A stretch of DNA of 9,115 nucleotides from Paludibacteraceae bacterium (GCA_017402895.1 JAFPLG010000024.1:1-9115); one strand, 5' to 3'; shown: positions 1 through 7,828, numbered from the stretch's first letter. Notes: generated from the sequence alone by a model not told the origin. Program-made: numbers and translations.

Positions 1-2271
1 ATCATCCAGGCATCCTATATCGGCTATCACACCGCGTTCGGCGGACCGGATTTCGTGCTCAGCGAAGAGACGGAGCAGCTGAAAGAAGTGGAAGTGAAGG
101 CCAAGAAACCGTTGATTGAACGCCAGATGGACAAGTTGGTGGTGAACGTGAGTGCTTCGCCGCTGGCGGCTGGTTCGAACGGCAATGATATACTCCGGCG
201 TGCCCCCGGCGTGCGTATCGACAAGGACGGAAACATAACCGTGAACGGCAAAGGCGTGGAGATCTGGGTGGACGGCAAGCCTTCGTACCTGAGCGGTCAG
301 CAACTCAAGGCCATGCTGGACGGCACCGACGGCAACACGATTGAGAAGATTGAGATTATCTCCAATCCGTCTGCCAAGTATGACGCCAGCGGACAAGGCG
401 GCATCATCAATATCAAGACCAAACGTAATATGTCGCGCGGCCTGAACGGCATGCTGTCTGCGGCGTACGGAGGTATGTATTTCGGCGATGTGAAGCGGTG
501 GCTCAATCAGGAGATGGTGTCGCTCAACCTCAACTATCGCGGCGAGAAGACCTACACCTTTGGGCAGTTGACTCAGGTGTTTGCGCAGAACGATGTGGAG
601 TTTGAGTCGTATCGTAAGACGCCGACGCTCGAGAACTATTCCCGTTCGGGCTATGGTATGAATTTCCAGTACTATATGCTTAAGGTCGGCAACGACTGGT
701 ATATCGATTCGGCCAATACGCTCGGTTTTATCCTGCAAGTGCCGTATATGGATGTCAAGCAGCAGATCATGCCGGGCCGTAACAGCGCGTATGTCTATAG
801 CAGTACCGACAGTATCAACAGTACGACCAATTCCCAGAACCGTCTGCAGGCTCCGCAACACACCGCAAACCTCAACTATACCCACACCTTCTCCGAGTCG
901 CTTGAGCGCGAACTGACTGTGAACGTGGATTATAACCGCTACAACAACAAGCAGACGAATTTTCAGGAGACGCGCTACGACAAGCCCTATCTGGGCAATA
1001 CGCAACTGGGTCTCAGTATTAACAGCCGCCAGGTGGTGGATATCTATAGCGCGAAACTGGATTTTCAGACTAAGTTTTGGCAGACCGGTATGATCGAGTG
1101 CGGCGTGAAGTATGGTCTGAGTAGCACGAATAACAATATGCTGACCGACTCAACGCTCAACGGCGCTATGTTGCCTGCCGACACTAGTGCCTTCCGCTAC
1201 GACGAACACGTAGCAGCCGTCTATATCTCGCTGGGTAAGCAGTTCGGCGAACACTGGTCGGTCAAGCTCGGTCTGCGTGGTGAATATACCTTCAGCCACG
1301 GCGACTGGAAGACGGCCGACTCCGTGACTACCTATTCGCGTTTCGACCCATTCCCGACGGCTTATGTAGGCTACACCTCTTCGCCGCTCGGTAAACTGCA
1401 GCAACCTATCTCGGTCAGCGCCAGCTATACGCGTCGTATCAAGCGACCGAGCTACTGGATGATGAACCCCTTCCGCACCTATGTGGATGCTTATAGTTAT
1501 CAGGAGGGTAATACCGAATTGAAGCCGGAGTTCAACAACGACGTTGAGTTGCATTTCTCCTGGACTCAGTATCTGAACATCACGTTCAACTTCGCGCATA
1601 CCCAGGACATGTTCTCGTCCAAGACAACGCTCCTTCCCAATGGTATGGGCTTTTCCCAGTGGACTAATTTCGGTACGTGTACCACCCACGGCGGCAATAT
1701 CTCGCTCACAGAACTGCCCCTCGTACCCAAATACATGAAGATGGACAATGGACAGAAGGTAATGAACGGCGCATGGCTTGCCTTGACGGTCAATGCGGGT
1801 TGGTTGCATTTTATCAACCGGTCGTACGAGCGCCAAGCGGACGGTACGCCGGTCTATGAGAACCGTAGTCACTATGGCTATGTTGGTGCGAACCTCTCGG
1901 CCTACCTGCCCAAGGACTGGACGATGACGCTGGACGGCAACTGGTCGTCACCGATGCAAACCGGCTACAACCGGTCTGGAAGCACCTATTTCCTGAGTTT
2001 TGGTATCCGCAAGATGTATATGAAAAAGGGACTCATCTTCAATCTCAATGTCCAGGACCTGGCTCGTTCGCTATCGTTCGAAAATACCGATTTGGGGCTG
2101 GCTGACGGCTATACGAGTTGGTATCGCAATACCGTTCGTCAGCAGCGCGTCATGTTCTCGCTCACGTGGATGTTTGGTCAGTACCAGCAGCACAAGAACC
2201 GACGTGTAGGCGACATGGACGAGCTGAACCGTCTTGGAGGCGGTGGTGGCGTCCAAGCAGCCGGTCAGTAA
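1..2271 (+). CDS. TonB-dependent-receptor-like outer-membrane beta-barrel protein (5' truncated)
   Basis: The frame is open from base 1, so the start lies outside the window; the GTG at 55 is an internal Val codon. 756 residues are visible, ending at TAA 2269-2271. The first ~18 residues (ending IGYHTAFGG) look like the last strand of a carboxypeptidase-regulatory-like domain, common at the N-terminus of Bacteroidota receptors. A plug domain follows at about residues 25-142, with DILRRAPGV near 63, a GKGVEIWVDGKP segment, and SGQGGIINIKTKR at about 130-142. The rest is aromatic-rich, alternating sequence typical of a large outer-membrane barrel, closest in style to the OMP_b-brl_3 family. The last likely strand (VMFSLTWMFG) is followed by a short hydrophilic tail with a five-glycine run. 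The expected role is binding or uptake of a ligand at the outer membrane, possibly TonB-driven; the ligand cannot be read from the sequence. No SusD-like partner gene is present. It lies 22 bp upstream of the dehydrogenase fusion. Confidence 0.88.
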   Translation: MIQASYIGYHTAFGGPDFVLSEETEQLKEVEVKAKKPLIERQMDKLVVNVSASPLAAGSNGNDILRRAPGVRIDKDGNITVNGKGVEIWVDGKPSYLSGQQLKAMLDGTDGNTIEKIEIISNPSAKYDASGQGGIINIKTKRNMSRGLNGMLSAAYGGMYFGDVKRWLNQEMVSLNLNYRGEKTYTFGQLTQVFAQNDVEFESYRKTPTLENYSRSGYGMNFQYYMLKVGNDWYIDSANTLGFILQVPYMDVKQQIMPGRNSAYVYSSTDSINSTTNSQNRLQAPQHTANLNYTHTFSESLERELTVNVDYNRYNNKQTNFQETRYDKPYLGNTQLGLSINSRQVVDIYSAKLDFQTKFWQTGMIECGVKYGLSSTNNNMLTDSTLNGAMLPADTSAFRYDEHVAAVYISLGKQFGEHWSVKLGLRGEYTFSHGDWKTADSVTTYSRFDPFPTAYVGYTSSPLGKLQQPISVSASYTRRIKRPSYWMMNPFRTYVDAYSYQEGNTELKPEFNNDVELHFSWTQYLNITFNFAHTQDMFSSKTTLLPNGMGFSQWTNFGTCTTHGGNISLTELPLVPKYMKMDNGQKVMNGAWLALTVNAGWLHFINRSYERQADGTPVYENRSHYGYVGANLSAYLPKDWTMTLDGNWSSPMQTGYNRSGSTYFLSFGIRKMYMKKGLIFNLNVQDLARSLSFENTDLGLADGYTSWYRNTVRQQRVMFSLTWMFGQYQQHKNRRVGDMDELNRLGGGGGVQAAGQ

Positions 2272-2293
2272 CCGAAACATAAAAATTCAGAGA

Positions 2294-4924
2294 ATGGAGA
2301 CATATCGATTTCGCAAGATGATTCATCGCCTTCCGGGGCAGGTGATACATGCCGTGCCGTTGCCGGAACCGGAAGTGGTCGAAGGGCATAACTCGCGCCA
2401 GTATATTGGTGGTGTGTGTCGTTCGTTGGGGTATAAACAGGTATTGCTGGTGACGGATCAGACGCTTCGTCGTTTGGGGTTTGCTGAGACTATTATGGAT
2501 TCGCTCAAGCAAGCCGGCGTAGGCTGTATGCTCTTCTCGGATATCAATTCTGAACCAACGGTGGCTATTATTGAGGCCGGTCGCCGCAAGGCTTTGGAGA
2601 ACAAGGCTGAGTGTATTATAGCACTGGGTGGTGGTTCGGTGATGGACTCGTGCAAGATGATTGCTGCGGGTGTAAAGATGCCTCATTTGCGTGTGGGTGC
2701 ATTGCTTCGGAAATTTCTGCCGGTACCGGGAAAGACCTTACCGCTCATCATGGTGCCCTCGACAGCCGGAACAGGTGCGGAACGAACCGTCGGAGCGGTG
2801 GTGATGAATGCCCATGGTGTGAAGAGTTCGTCGGTGCTGATTGGACTCAACGTGACCCATGTTGTGTTGGATAGCGAACTGACGATACATGCCCCTAAGA
2901 GCGTGACTGCCGCCTGTGGCATGGATGCGCTCAGCCATTGTATAGAGGGCGTGTTGGGAGATGTGAGGGAACGGGAGCGGGATCTGAAGATGTCGCTCGA
3001 TGGTGTTCGGCTGATATTGGAGAACCTGCCCGTCGTGCTGCGTGATCCCGAGAATATAGAAGCCCGATTGGCTATGTGCCGTGCTGCGATGTATGGAGGA
3101 AATGCTATCAACACACAGTTGGCGGGGTATGTGCATGCCTTTGCTCATAGTATAGGTGCTCGCTACCACTTGCCGCACGGTCAGGCTATATCCATGATGC
3201 TCATGCCCGTGCTGGAATTCCAAAAAGAGGTCTGCGAAGATAAATATGCCCGAATGGCTCGTTATTGCGGATTAACCGCAGATCGGGCGACGGATGCTGA
3301 GGCGGCAGAGCGATTTCTGGAGGCAGTGCGCAAACTGATGAAGACATGTGAGATGGATCGTATGGCCTCGCCCGTGAGGGCATGCGACCACGAGGAGTTG
3401 ATACCGCTGGTGGCGACTGATTCAATCAACTACTCATCCCCTGTAACGCTGAATAACAAACAGATAAAACAAGTGCTGGATATGGTGACAGACCGAACAT
3501 TGCCTGAGACATTTACCGAGGAGTCGATACGCGAGATTGTCGCTTCTCAGCGTCGGTTCTTCCGTACCGGAACAACCCTGCCAATTAAATGGCGCATTCA
3601 ACAACTCAAACGACTCAAGGCCGCTGTCATAGCTCATGAGAAAGAGTTGGTCGATGCGCTGGTAACAGACCTTGGACGCAGTCCGGTAGAAGCCTATCTG
3701 TGTGATATTGGGCCGATTATTGTGGAGATCAATGAGATGCTGTCAGGTCTGCGTCGTTGGTCACGTCCGGAGTGGCATTATAGCGGATTGATGTGTTTCC
3801 CAAGTCTGGTGACGAAGGTCTATAAAATGCCTTATGGTGTATCGTTGGTAATCAGTCCGTTCAATTTTCCAATACTGCTGACAATTGGCGTTGTGGCGGC
3901 TGCTATGTGTGGTGGAAATACGGTGATTATCAAGTCCAGTTCGAAGTCTTCTGCCAGTACGGCAGCGCTGAAGCGATTTTTTGCAGAAGTCTTCCCACCG
4001 GAATATGTGACACTGATTGACGGAGGACATGACGTTGCTGATATGTGTCTGGCGCAGCGATTTGATAAGATTTTCTATACCGGTTCGCCATCCGTAGGCA
4101 AGCACGTGCTGGCTGAAGCGGCCAAGAACCTGACGCCGGTGGCGCTGGAACTGGGAGGAGAGACGGGTAACTGGTGTGTGGTGCGCAAGGATGCCGACCT
4201 CAGGGATGCTGCACGCAAGATAGCGTTCTTCAAACTTACCAATGCCGGACAGATATGCATCAATATTAACCAGATAGCAGTGGCCGAAGAGGTGATAGAA
4301 CCGTTCTTGGAAGAACTGAAACGTGCGTTTGTGACGCAGATAGGGGATCATGCAGAGACCAATCCTGAGTATCCGAAACTAATCACACGGGCGGCTTATG
4401 ACAAGTGCGCGCGATTGGCCGATGAATACCGAGATCGCATTGTGTTTGGCGGTGTGGGCAATCCGGATACGCAAAAATACCAACCCACGCTGATTTATCC
4501 TGTGGATATCAACGAACAGATTGTTCAACATGAGTTGTTCTGTCCACTGCTGCCTATTGTTCCGTACAAGGATAAGGAGGTAGATGTGCTGATGGACGTG
4601 ATTGCAGAGCGGGAACATCCGCTTGCGATGTATCTGTTTACCAGGGATATGCGATGGGCAAATCGTGTGATGCAGACCCAACAGTATGGTGGTGGATGTA
4701 TCAATGAGGTTTGTATCCATATGATGGTCAAGGGCGTGCCGTTCAACGGTACGGGCCATTCCGGCATGGGTGCTTATCACGGAGAGTGGGGCTTCCGAGA
4801 GTTCACGCATCCGCAGACGGTGCTCAGAGGATATACACATTTCAATCTCCCGCTGCGCCTTCATCCCTACAGCGGCGAAACGGGACGAAAGAAGATGGCC
4901 CTGCTGCGGCTTTTTGAAAAGTGA
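2294..4924 (+). CDS. Fused iron-type alcohol dehydrogenase / class-3-like aldehyde dehydrogenase
   Basis: An 876-residue cytoplasmic protein with two complete enzymes in one uninterrupted frame. Residues ~1-400 are an iron-containing alcohol dehydrogenase: the nucleotide-binding GGGSVMD motif is at 112-118, STAGTG follows, and the four expected metal ligands are present, D211 and H215 (GMDALSH) and H281 and H295 (VHAFAH...LPHG, the same 14-residue spacing as E. coli FucO). Residues ~406-876 are an aldehyde dehydrogenase resembling the ALDH3 class: N524 in SPFNFP, K547, general base E619 in ELGG, nucleophile C655 in NAGQIC, E747 in the ELFCP motif, and an ALDH3-style end (GHSGMGAYHG). The junction is only about ten residues. 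AdhE has the opposite order, and its acylating domain lacks the ELGG Glu, so this protein more likely converts alcohol to aldehyde to carboxylate, or dismutates aldehydes; that is inference. The ATG at 2294 is chosen because the upstream in-frame ATG at 2234 lies inside the receptor gene. There is no clear Shine-Dalgarno, as is usual in this phylum. Substrate unknown. Confidence 0.93.
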   Translation: METYRFRKMIHRLPGQVIHAVPLPEPEVVEGHNSRQYIGGVCRSLGYKQVLLVTDQTLRRLGFAETIMDSLKQAGVGCMLFSDINSEPTVAIIEAGRRKALENKAECIIALGGGSVMDSCKMIAAGVKMPHLRVGALLRKFLPVPGKTLPLIMVPSTAGTGAERTVGAVVMNAHGVKSSSVLIGLNVTHVVLDSELTIHAPKSVTAACGMDALSHCIEGVLGDVRERERDLKMSLDGVRLILENLPVVLRDPENIEARLAMCRAAMYGGNAINTQLAGYVHAFAHSIGARYHLPHGQAISMMLMPVLEFQKEVCEDKYARMARYCGLTADRATDAEAAERFLEAVRKLMKTCEMDRMASPVRACDHEELIPLVATDSINYSSPVTLNNKQIKQVLDMVTDRTLPETFTEESIREIVASQRRFFRTGTTLPIKWRIQQLKRLKAAVIAHEKELVDALVTDLGRSPVEAYLCDIGPIIVEINEMLSGLRRWSRPEWHYSGLMCFPSLVTKVYKMPYGVSLVISPFNFPILLTIGVVAAAMCGGNTVIIKSSSKSSASTAALKRFFAEVFPPEYVTLIDGGHDVADMCLAQRFDKIFYTGSPSVGKHVLAEAAKNLTPVALELGGETGNWCVVRKDADLRDAARKIAFFKLTNAGQICININQIAVAEEVIEPFLEELKRAFVTQIGDHAETNPEYPKLITRAAYDKCARLADEYRDRIVFGGVGNPDTQKYQPTLIYPVDINEQIVQHELFCPLLPIVPYKDKEVDVLMDVIAEREHPLAMYLFTRDMRWANRVMQTQQYGGGCINEVCIHMMVKGVPFNGTGHSGMGAYHGEWGFREFTHPQTVLRGYTHFNLPLRLHPYSGETGRKKMALLRLFEK

Positions 4925-4938
4925 AAGTTGAAAAAGAG

Positions 4939-4945
4939 AAAGGAG
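4939..4945 (+). promoter_or_regulatory. Strong Shine-Dalgarno site for the MscS-family gene
   Basis: AAAGGAG ends 10 nt before the ATG at 4956 and fixes that start. Such purine-rich sites are uncommon in Bacteroidota; the starts at 2294, 7849 and 8675 show nothing comparable. Since the gene follows the dehydrogenase stop by only 31 bp, the site may allow independent re-initiation within the operon (inference). Confidence 0.7.
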
Positions 4946-4955
4946 ATAATTTATA

Positions 4956-7532
4956 ATGAAGCAACTAGGATTCATGTTTGTGGCGGTGATGTGCATGTGT
5001 TCGCTGTCACTGCAGGCAGAAGAGATAGAGCACTCGCTGACCAATACGCTGGATGAACTACAAGTGGAACTCCAGGCTACACGTGTCCAGAGGGCAGAGG
5101 CCCAGAAGTTCTACCGGGCGGATTACGAACGGCAACATCAGCAGATGATTGATGTTATCACCAGCTCCAACGAATTGGCCATCATGCTCTATACTCAAGA
5201 ACAGCGTCGTACGTTCGACATGGCCTTTGCACTGAAGCAAGTGACGTCCAGCTACAACGACTTTAACCAGAGCCGTCGGCCGTACGACCAGGTGATAGGC
5301 GGGCTGAACTTTGAGATAGATAGGTATGCACGATTGATAGAAGCGCTGCGCCGCCTGCCGCCTCAGATGAAGGAGATAGAGGTGGAGATAGTGCCGGATA
5401 GTCTGCTCTATCGCAACGACTCGCTGGATCAGCATCTGGAAGAGACCTCCTCGACGTTGGAGAAGGAAATCATCACAATAGCGATCAAGGATAGTGCATC
5501 GGCGCCGTTTGTGCTGGATGTGACGGGAGAGCAGTATAGGGATTCGTGTATATTGTATGCGTCGGAGTTGCTAAAGCTCTATGCCGATCGACGCGACTCG
5601 ATCATGAGTGACAGCACGCATTATATGGAGGCCTATTTGCGCACCAAAGAGGCTTATGACTACGCCGAGGCGCGCTATGGAGAACTCGATAAGTATGTCT
5701 TCTCCGACGGACAAGTGCCCTATATGACGGTCCTTAAGAAGTTCTCGCTCTACTGGAAACTTATGCGCCGGTCGCTTCGCAACCAGTACGGGTTCCGGGA
5801 GTTTAAGCGGGCTCGAGAGAACGATGAGTTGTTCTGCAATGCTGTCATCGGCCGGGCTGAGAAAGCCTTTGCTGTGTTGTCCAGTGCAACGCAACTCATT
5901 GCACTGCTGATCGTATGGACGCTGATATACCTTATCTTCCGCCTTGTATATAGGTTCACTAAGGTAAGGAATCTGGTATCGGTTCGCTCGCTCCCGCTCT
6001 TCGCAGTGTTGGTGGGAACGGTGCTGTATTTCATTTTGTCGGGGTATTTTTGGGACGGGAGTGCTTATGTTCAATCGGGTATGCGGACGTTCAAGACCTA
6101 TCTATGGCTGATGATGGCTATTTCCGGTTCATTGTTGCTACGTGTGGATTCGGAGCAGATACGTCATGGTGTGCGTCTGTATGTGCCCGGATTTATCTTG
6201 TCGATGCTGGTTATCCTCTTTCGCAACACCTTCATGCCGGATATTGTGCTAAACGTGGTGCTTCCTCCGCTGTTGCTGGTGGTAGTGATAGGTCAGTTGA
6301 TAGTCTGTTTGCGTGAATCCGGCAAGTCGCCTCGCGTGGATGCTATATTGGGTTGGGTGTCGTTGAGCGTGTATGTGCTGACGCTACTGGTGTCGTTCTG
6401 CGGCTATATCTTCGCCGCCTTGGTGGTTCTGGTGCTATGGTATTTCATGCTGGCAGCGTTGCTGACGATACTATGTATTCGTGACTTGATGGAGGAGTAT
6501 AAAGAGCGCAATAAGAAGAACAAGGTGGTCAAGGAGTTGCATAAACTGGTCAAGCAAGTGGGAATACCTGTGATGATATTGGTCTCGCTGCCTATATGTA
6601 CGCGGATGTCGTTGGACATAGTGGATCTGACCGACCTCTATACGAAGTATTACAAGGAACCGTTTTTCCAGATAGCGGACCAAGCAACAGAAGCTTCTAC
6701 TTTCAGTATCTCGCTAATCAGTATTATCAATCTAATGATATTATTCTTCATGCTGCGGTATCTGAACGAGGTGCTACATACCGTTTGGAAGCAGGCACGC
6801 TATGGGGCGTATATGCGCAAGCACAACTGCACCCATGTGCCCGCCAACGAAATCAACCTCTCGCTCGGAAACAGCCTCATCACCGTTGCAATATGGATGA
6901 TATATGCCGTAGTGGTGGTCAATGTGTGGGATATACCTACGGGTTCGTTAGGACTGATTGCCGGAGGTCTCTCTGCCGGTATTGGTATTGCCCTAAAGGA
7001 TATTATTAACAACTTCATCTATGGTATCCAACTGATGGGTGGCCGTGTGCGTGTGGGTGATTGGATTGAATGTGATGGTGTGCGTGGCAAGGTGACGGCC
7101 ATCAACTACCAGTGCGTCCAGGTTGAGACGCTTCAGGGAACCGAGATGTCGTTTTTGAATGCTTCGCTCTTTGGCAAGAACTTTAACAACCTGACGAGAA
7201 ATAATTCGTATGAATTCACGAAGATTCTGGTTGGCGTGGCGTATGGAACGGATATCCCGCACGTTCGTGAAGTGCTGGTGAAGGCAATGCAGAAACTGCG
7301 TACCCAGGATAAATACGGTCGCGAGATTGTCGAGCCCGACAGAGGCATCTACGTGGCAGTGGACAATATGAGTGAGAGCTCGGTGGATATCGCCGTGAAG
7401 CAGTTTGTGCTGGTGGCAGAACGCGGAGGTTATATCGACCGTGCGAAGGAGGTTATCTACACGGCACTCAACGAAGAGGGTATCTCGATTCCGTTCCCGC
7501 AGTGCGATGTGCATTTGATTGGCAATGAGTAA
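4956..7532 (+). CDS. Large MscS-family mechanosensitive ion channel with N-terminal periplasmic domain
   Basis: 858 residues, about three times the size of E. coli MscS (286). Residues 1-21 form a signal peptide with likely cleavage after LQA. Residues ~22-300 are hydrophilic, charged and probably helical or coiled-coil, and should be periplasmic; I recognise no named domain there. From ~308 to ~694 there are roughly eleven hydrophobic segments (for example about 308-332, 346-366, 408-427, 429-451, 462-508, 582-606 and 637-658). The last, about 665-694, is the Gly/Ala-rich pore helix (LGLIAGGLSAGIGIALKD) of MscS channels. It is followed by the beta domain (RVRVGDWIECDGVRGKV) and the C-terminal alpha/beta cytoplasmic domain (VGVAYGTDIPHVREVL). 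The expected role is release of solutes across the inner membrane when membrane tension rises, as after osmotic downshock. The layout is like MscK/YbdG-type large MscS proteins, but I would not assign one of those names. A strong ribosome site precedes it and a hairpin terminator starts 22 bp after its stop. Confidence 0.93.
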   Translation: MKQLGFMFVAVMCMCSLSLQAEEIEHSLTNTLDELQVELQATRVQRAEAQKFYRADYERQHQQMIDVITSSNELAIMLYTQEQRRTFDMAFALKQVTSSYNDFNQSRRPYDQVIGGLNFEIDRYARLIEALRRLPPQMKEIEVEIVPDSLLYRNDSLDQHLEETSSTLEKEIITIAIKDSASAPFVLDVTGEQYRDSCILYASELLKLYADRRDSIMSDSTHYMEAYLRTKEAYDYAEARYGELDKYVFSDGQVPYMTVLKKFSLYWKLMRRSLRNQYGFREFKRARENDELFCNAVIGRAEKAFAVLSSATQLIALLIVWTLIYLIFRLVYRFTKVRNLVSVRSLPLFAVLVGTVLYFILSGYFWDGSAYVQSGMRTFKTYLWLMMAISGSLLLRVDSEQIRHGVRLYVPGFILSMLVILFRNTFMPDIVLNVVLPPLLLVVVIGQLIVCLRESGKSPRVDAILGWVSLSVYVLTLLVSFCGYIFAALVVLVLWYFMLAALLTILCIRDLMEEYKERNKKNKVVKELHKLVKQVGIPVMILVSLPICTRMSLDIVDLTDLYTKYYKEPFFQIADQATEASTFSISLISIINLMILFFMLRYLNEVLHTVWKQARYGAYMRKHNCTHVPANEINLSLGNSLITVAIWMIYAVVVVNVWDIPTGSLGLIAGGLSAGIGIALKDIINNFIYGIQLMGGRVRVGDWIECDGVRGKVTAINYQCVQVETLQGTEMSFLNASLFGKNFNNLTRNNSYEFTKILVGVAYGTDIPHVREVLVKAMQKLRTQDKYGREIVEPDRGIYVAVDNMSESSVDIAVKQFVLVAERGGYIDRAKEVIYTALNEEGISIPFPQCDVHLIGNE

Positions 7533-7554
7533 AAGATATCTCCATAGACTGCAC

Positions 7555-7586
7555 AAAAAAAGAGACCCGAAAGAGTCTCTTTTTTT
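7555..7586. terminator. Bidirectional intrinsic terminator between the MscS-family gene and tRNA-Phe
   Basis: Arms 7555-7566 (seven A then GAGAC) and 7575-7586 (GTCTC then seven T) are perfectly complementary over 12 bp around an 8-nt loop. The stem is flanked by A on the left and T on the right, so on either strand it reads as a short GC-containing stem followed by a T tract. It lies 22 bp after the MscS-family stop and 3 bp beyond the tRNA 3' end, so it should stop both converging transcripts. Confidence 0.88.
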
Positions 7587-7589
7587 TCG

Positions 7590-7662
7590 TGGTGCCACCA
7601 GGAATCGAACCGGGGACACAAGGATTTTCAGTCCTTTGCTCTACCAACTGAGCTATGGCACC
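7590..7662 (-). tRNA. tRNA-Phe (anticodon GAA)
   Basis: Read on the - strand this folds as a 73-nt cloverleaf. The acceptor stem GGTGCCA pairs with TGGCACC; the D stem GCTC/GAGC encloses AGTTGGTA; the anticodon stem AAGGA/TCCTT encloses CTGAAAA, giving anticodon GAA (7627-7629 on the + strand); there is a 5-nt variable loop GTGTC; and the T arm carries TTCGATT. The discriminator base is A. CCA is not encoded (ACG follows the acceptor), so it must be added after transcription. The T stem CCCGG/CCTGG has one C-U mismatch at positions 51-63; all other stems are perfect. It should deliver phenylalanine at UUC and UUU codons. Confidence 0.96.
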
Positions 7663-7677
7663 TCGCGCGGAGCGCGA
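7663..7677 (-). repeat. Small GC-rich hairpin abutting the tRNA-Phe 5' end
   Basis: TCGCGC (7663-7668) and GCGCGA (7672-7677) are perfect inverted repeats around a 3-nt loop. In the precursor RNA the stem would end directly at the first base of mature tRNA-Phe, where RNase P cuts. It could influence 5' processing or leader folding; this is inference. Confidence 0.5.
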
Positions 7678-7739
7678 CCTTCAAGATGCATTGATTCAAA
7701 AATTCAAAGATTTTCGAGTCCTCACATCAAAAGCGACGA

Positions 7740-7771
7740 CAAAAGTACTGCTTTTTTTTGACATGACCAAA
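7740..7771 (-). promoter_or_regulatory. Predicted sigma-ABfr-type promoter for tRNA-Phe
   Basis: On the - strand TTTG (7771-7768), 20 bp, then TACTTTTG (7747-7740) match the Bacteroidota consensus TTTG-N19-21-TAnnTTTG exactly. Transcription should start a few bases downstream, near 7733, giving a leader of about 70 nt before the tRNA. The start site is predicted only. Confidence 0.65.
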
Positions 7772-7797
7772 TTTTTTTGGATTTTTCTTGAAAAAAC

Positions 7798-7828
7798 TTG
7801 CATTTTCTGCTGAAATTTCGTATCTTTG
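7798..7828 (+). promoter_or_regulatory. Predicted sigma-ABfr-type promoter for trmO
   Basis: TTG (7798-7800), 20 bp, then TATCTTTG (7821-7828), followed by CA, is a close match to the Bacteroidota promoter consensus. The box begins 28 bp before the trmO ATG, leaving a 5' UTR of about 15 nt without a Shine-Dalgarno. It also rules out the in-frame ATG at 7798, which falls inside the -33 region. Confidence 0.82.

Noticed and set aside
1150..1872. 240-residue antisense open frame within the receptor gene
   Set aside because: It lies wholly opposite a well-supported coding frame, has no recognisable domain and no promoter or ribosome site; it is a shadow of the biased codon use.
2234..2293. Longer N-terminus for the dehydrogenase fusion starting at ATG 2234
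   Set aside because: It overlaps the receptor's C-terminus, including the codons for its glycine run. The extra 20 residues are unlike the family, which begins naturally near METYRF at 2294.
7519..7761. Small + strand open frame of 80 codons across the terminator and tRNA
   Set aside because: It reads the complement of tRNA-Phe (GATRNRTGDTR-type peptide), a well-known false protein pattern over tRNA genes.
7767..7780. CCAAA-TTTT-TTTGG mini-hairpin as a terminator or operator
   Set aside because: It is only a 5-bp A/T-rich stem overlapping the predicted -33 box of the tRNA promoter; it is too weak to call separately.
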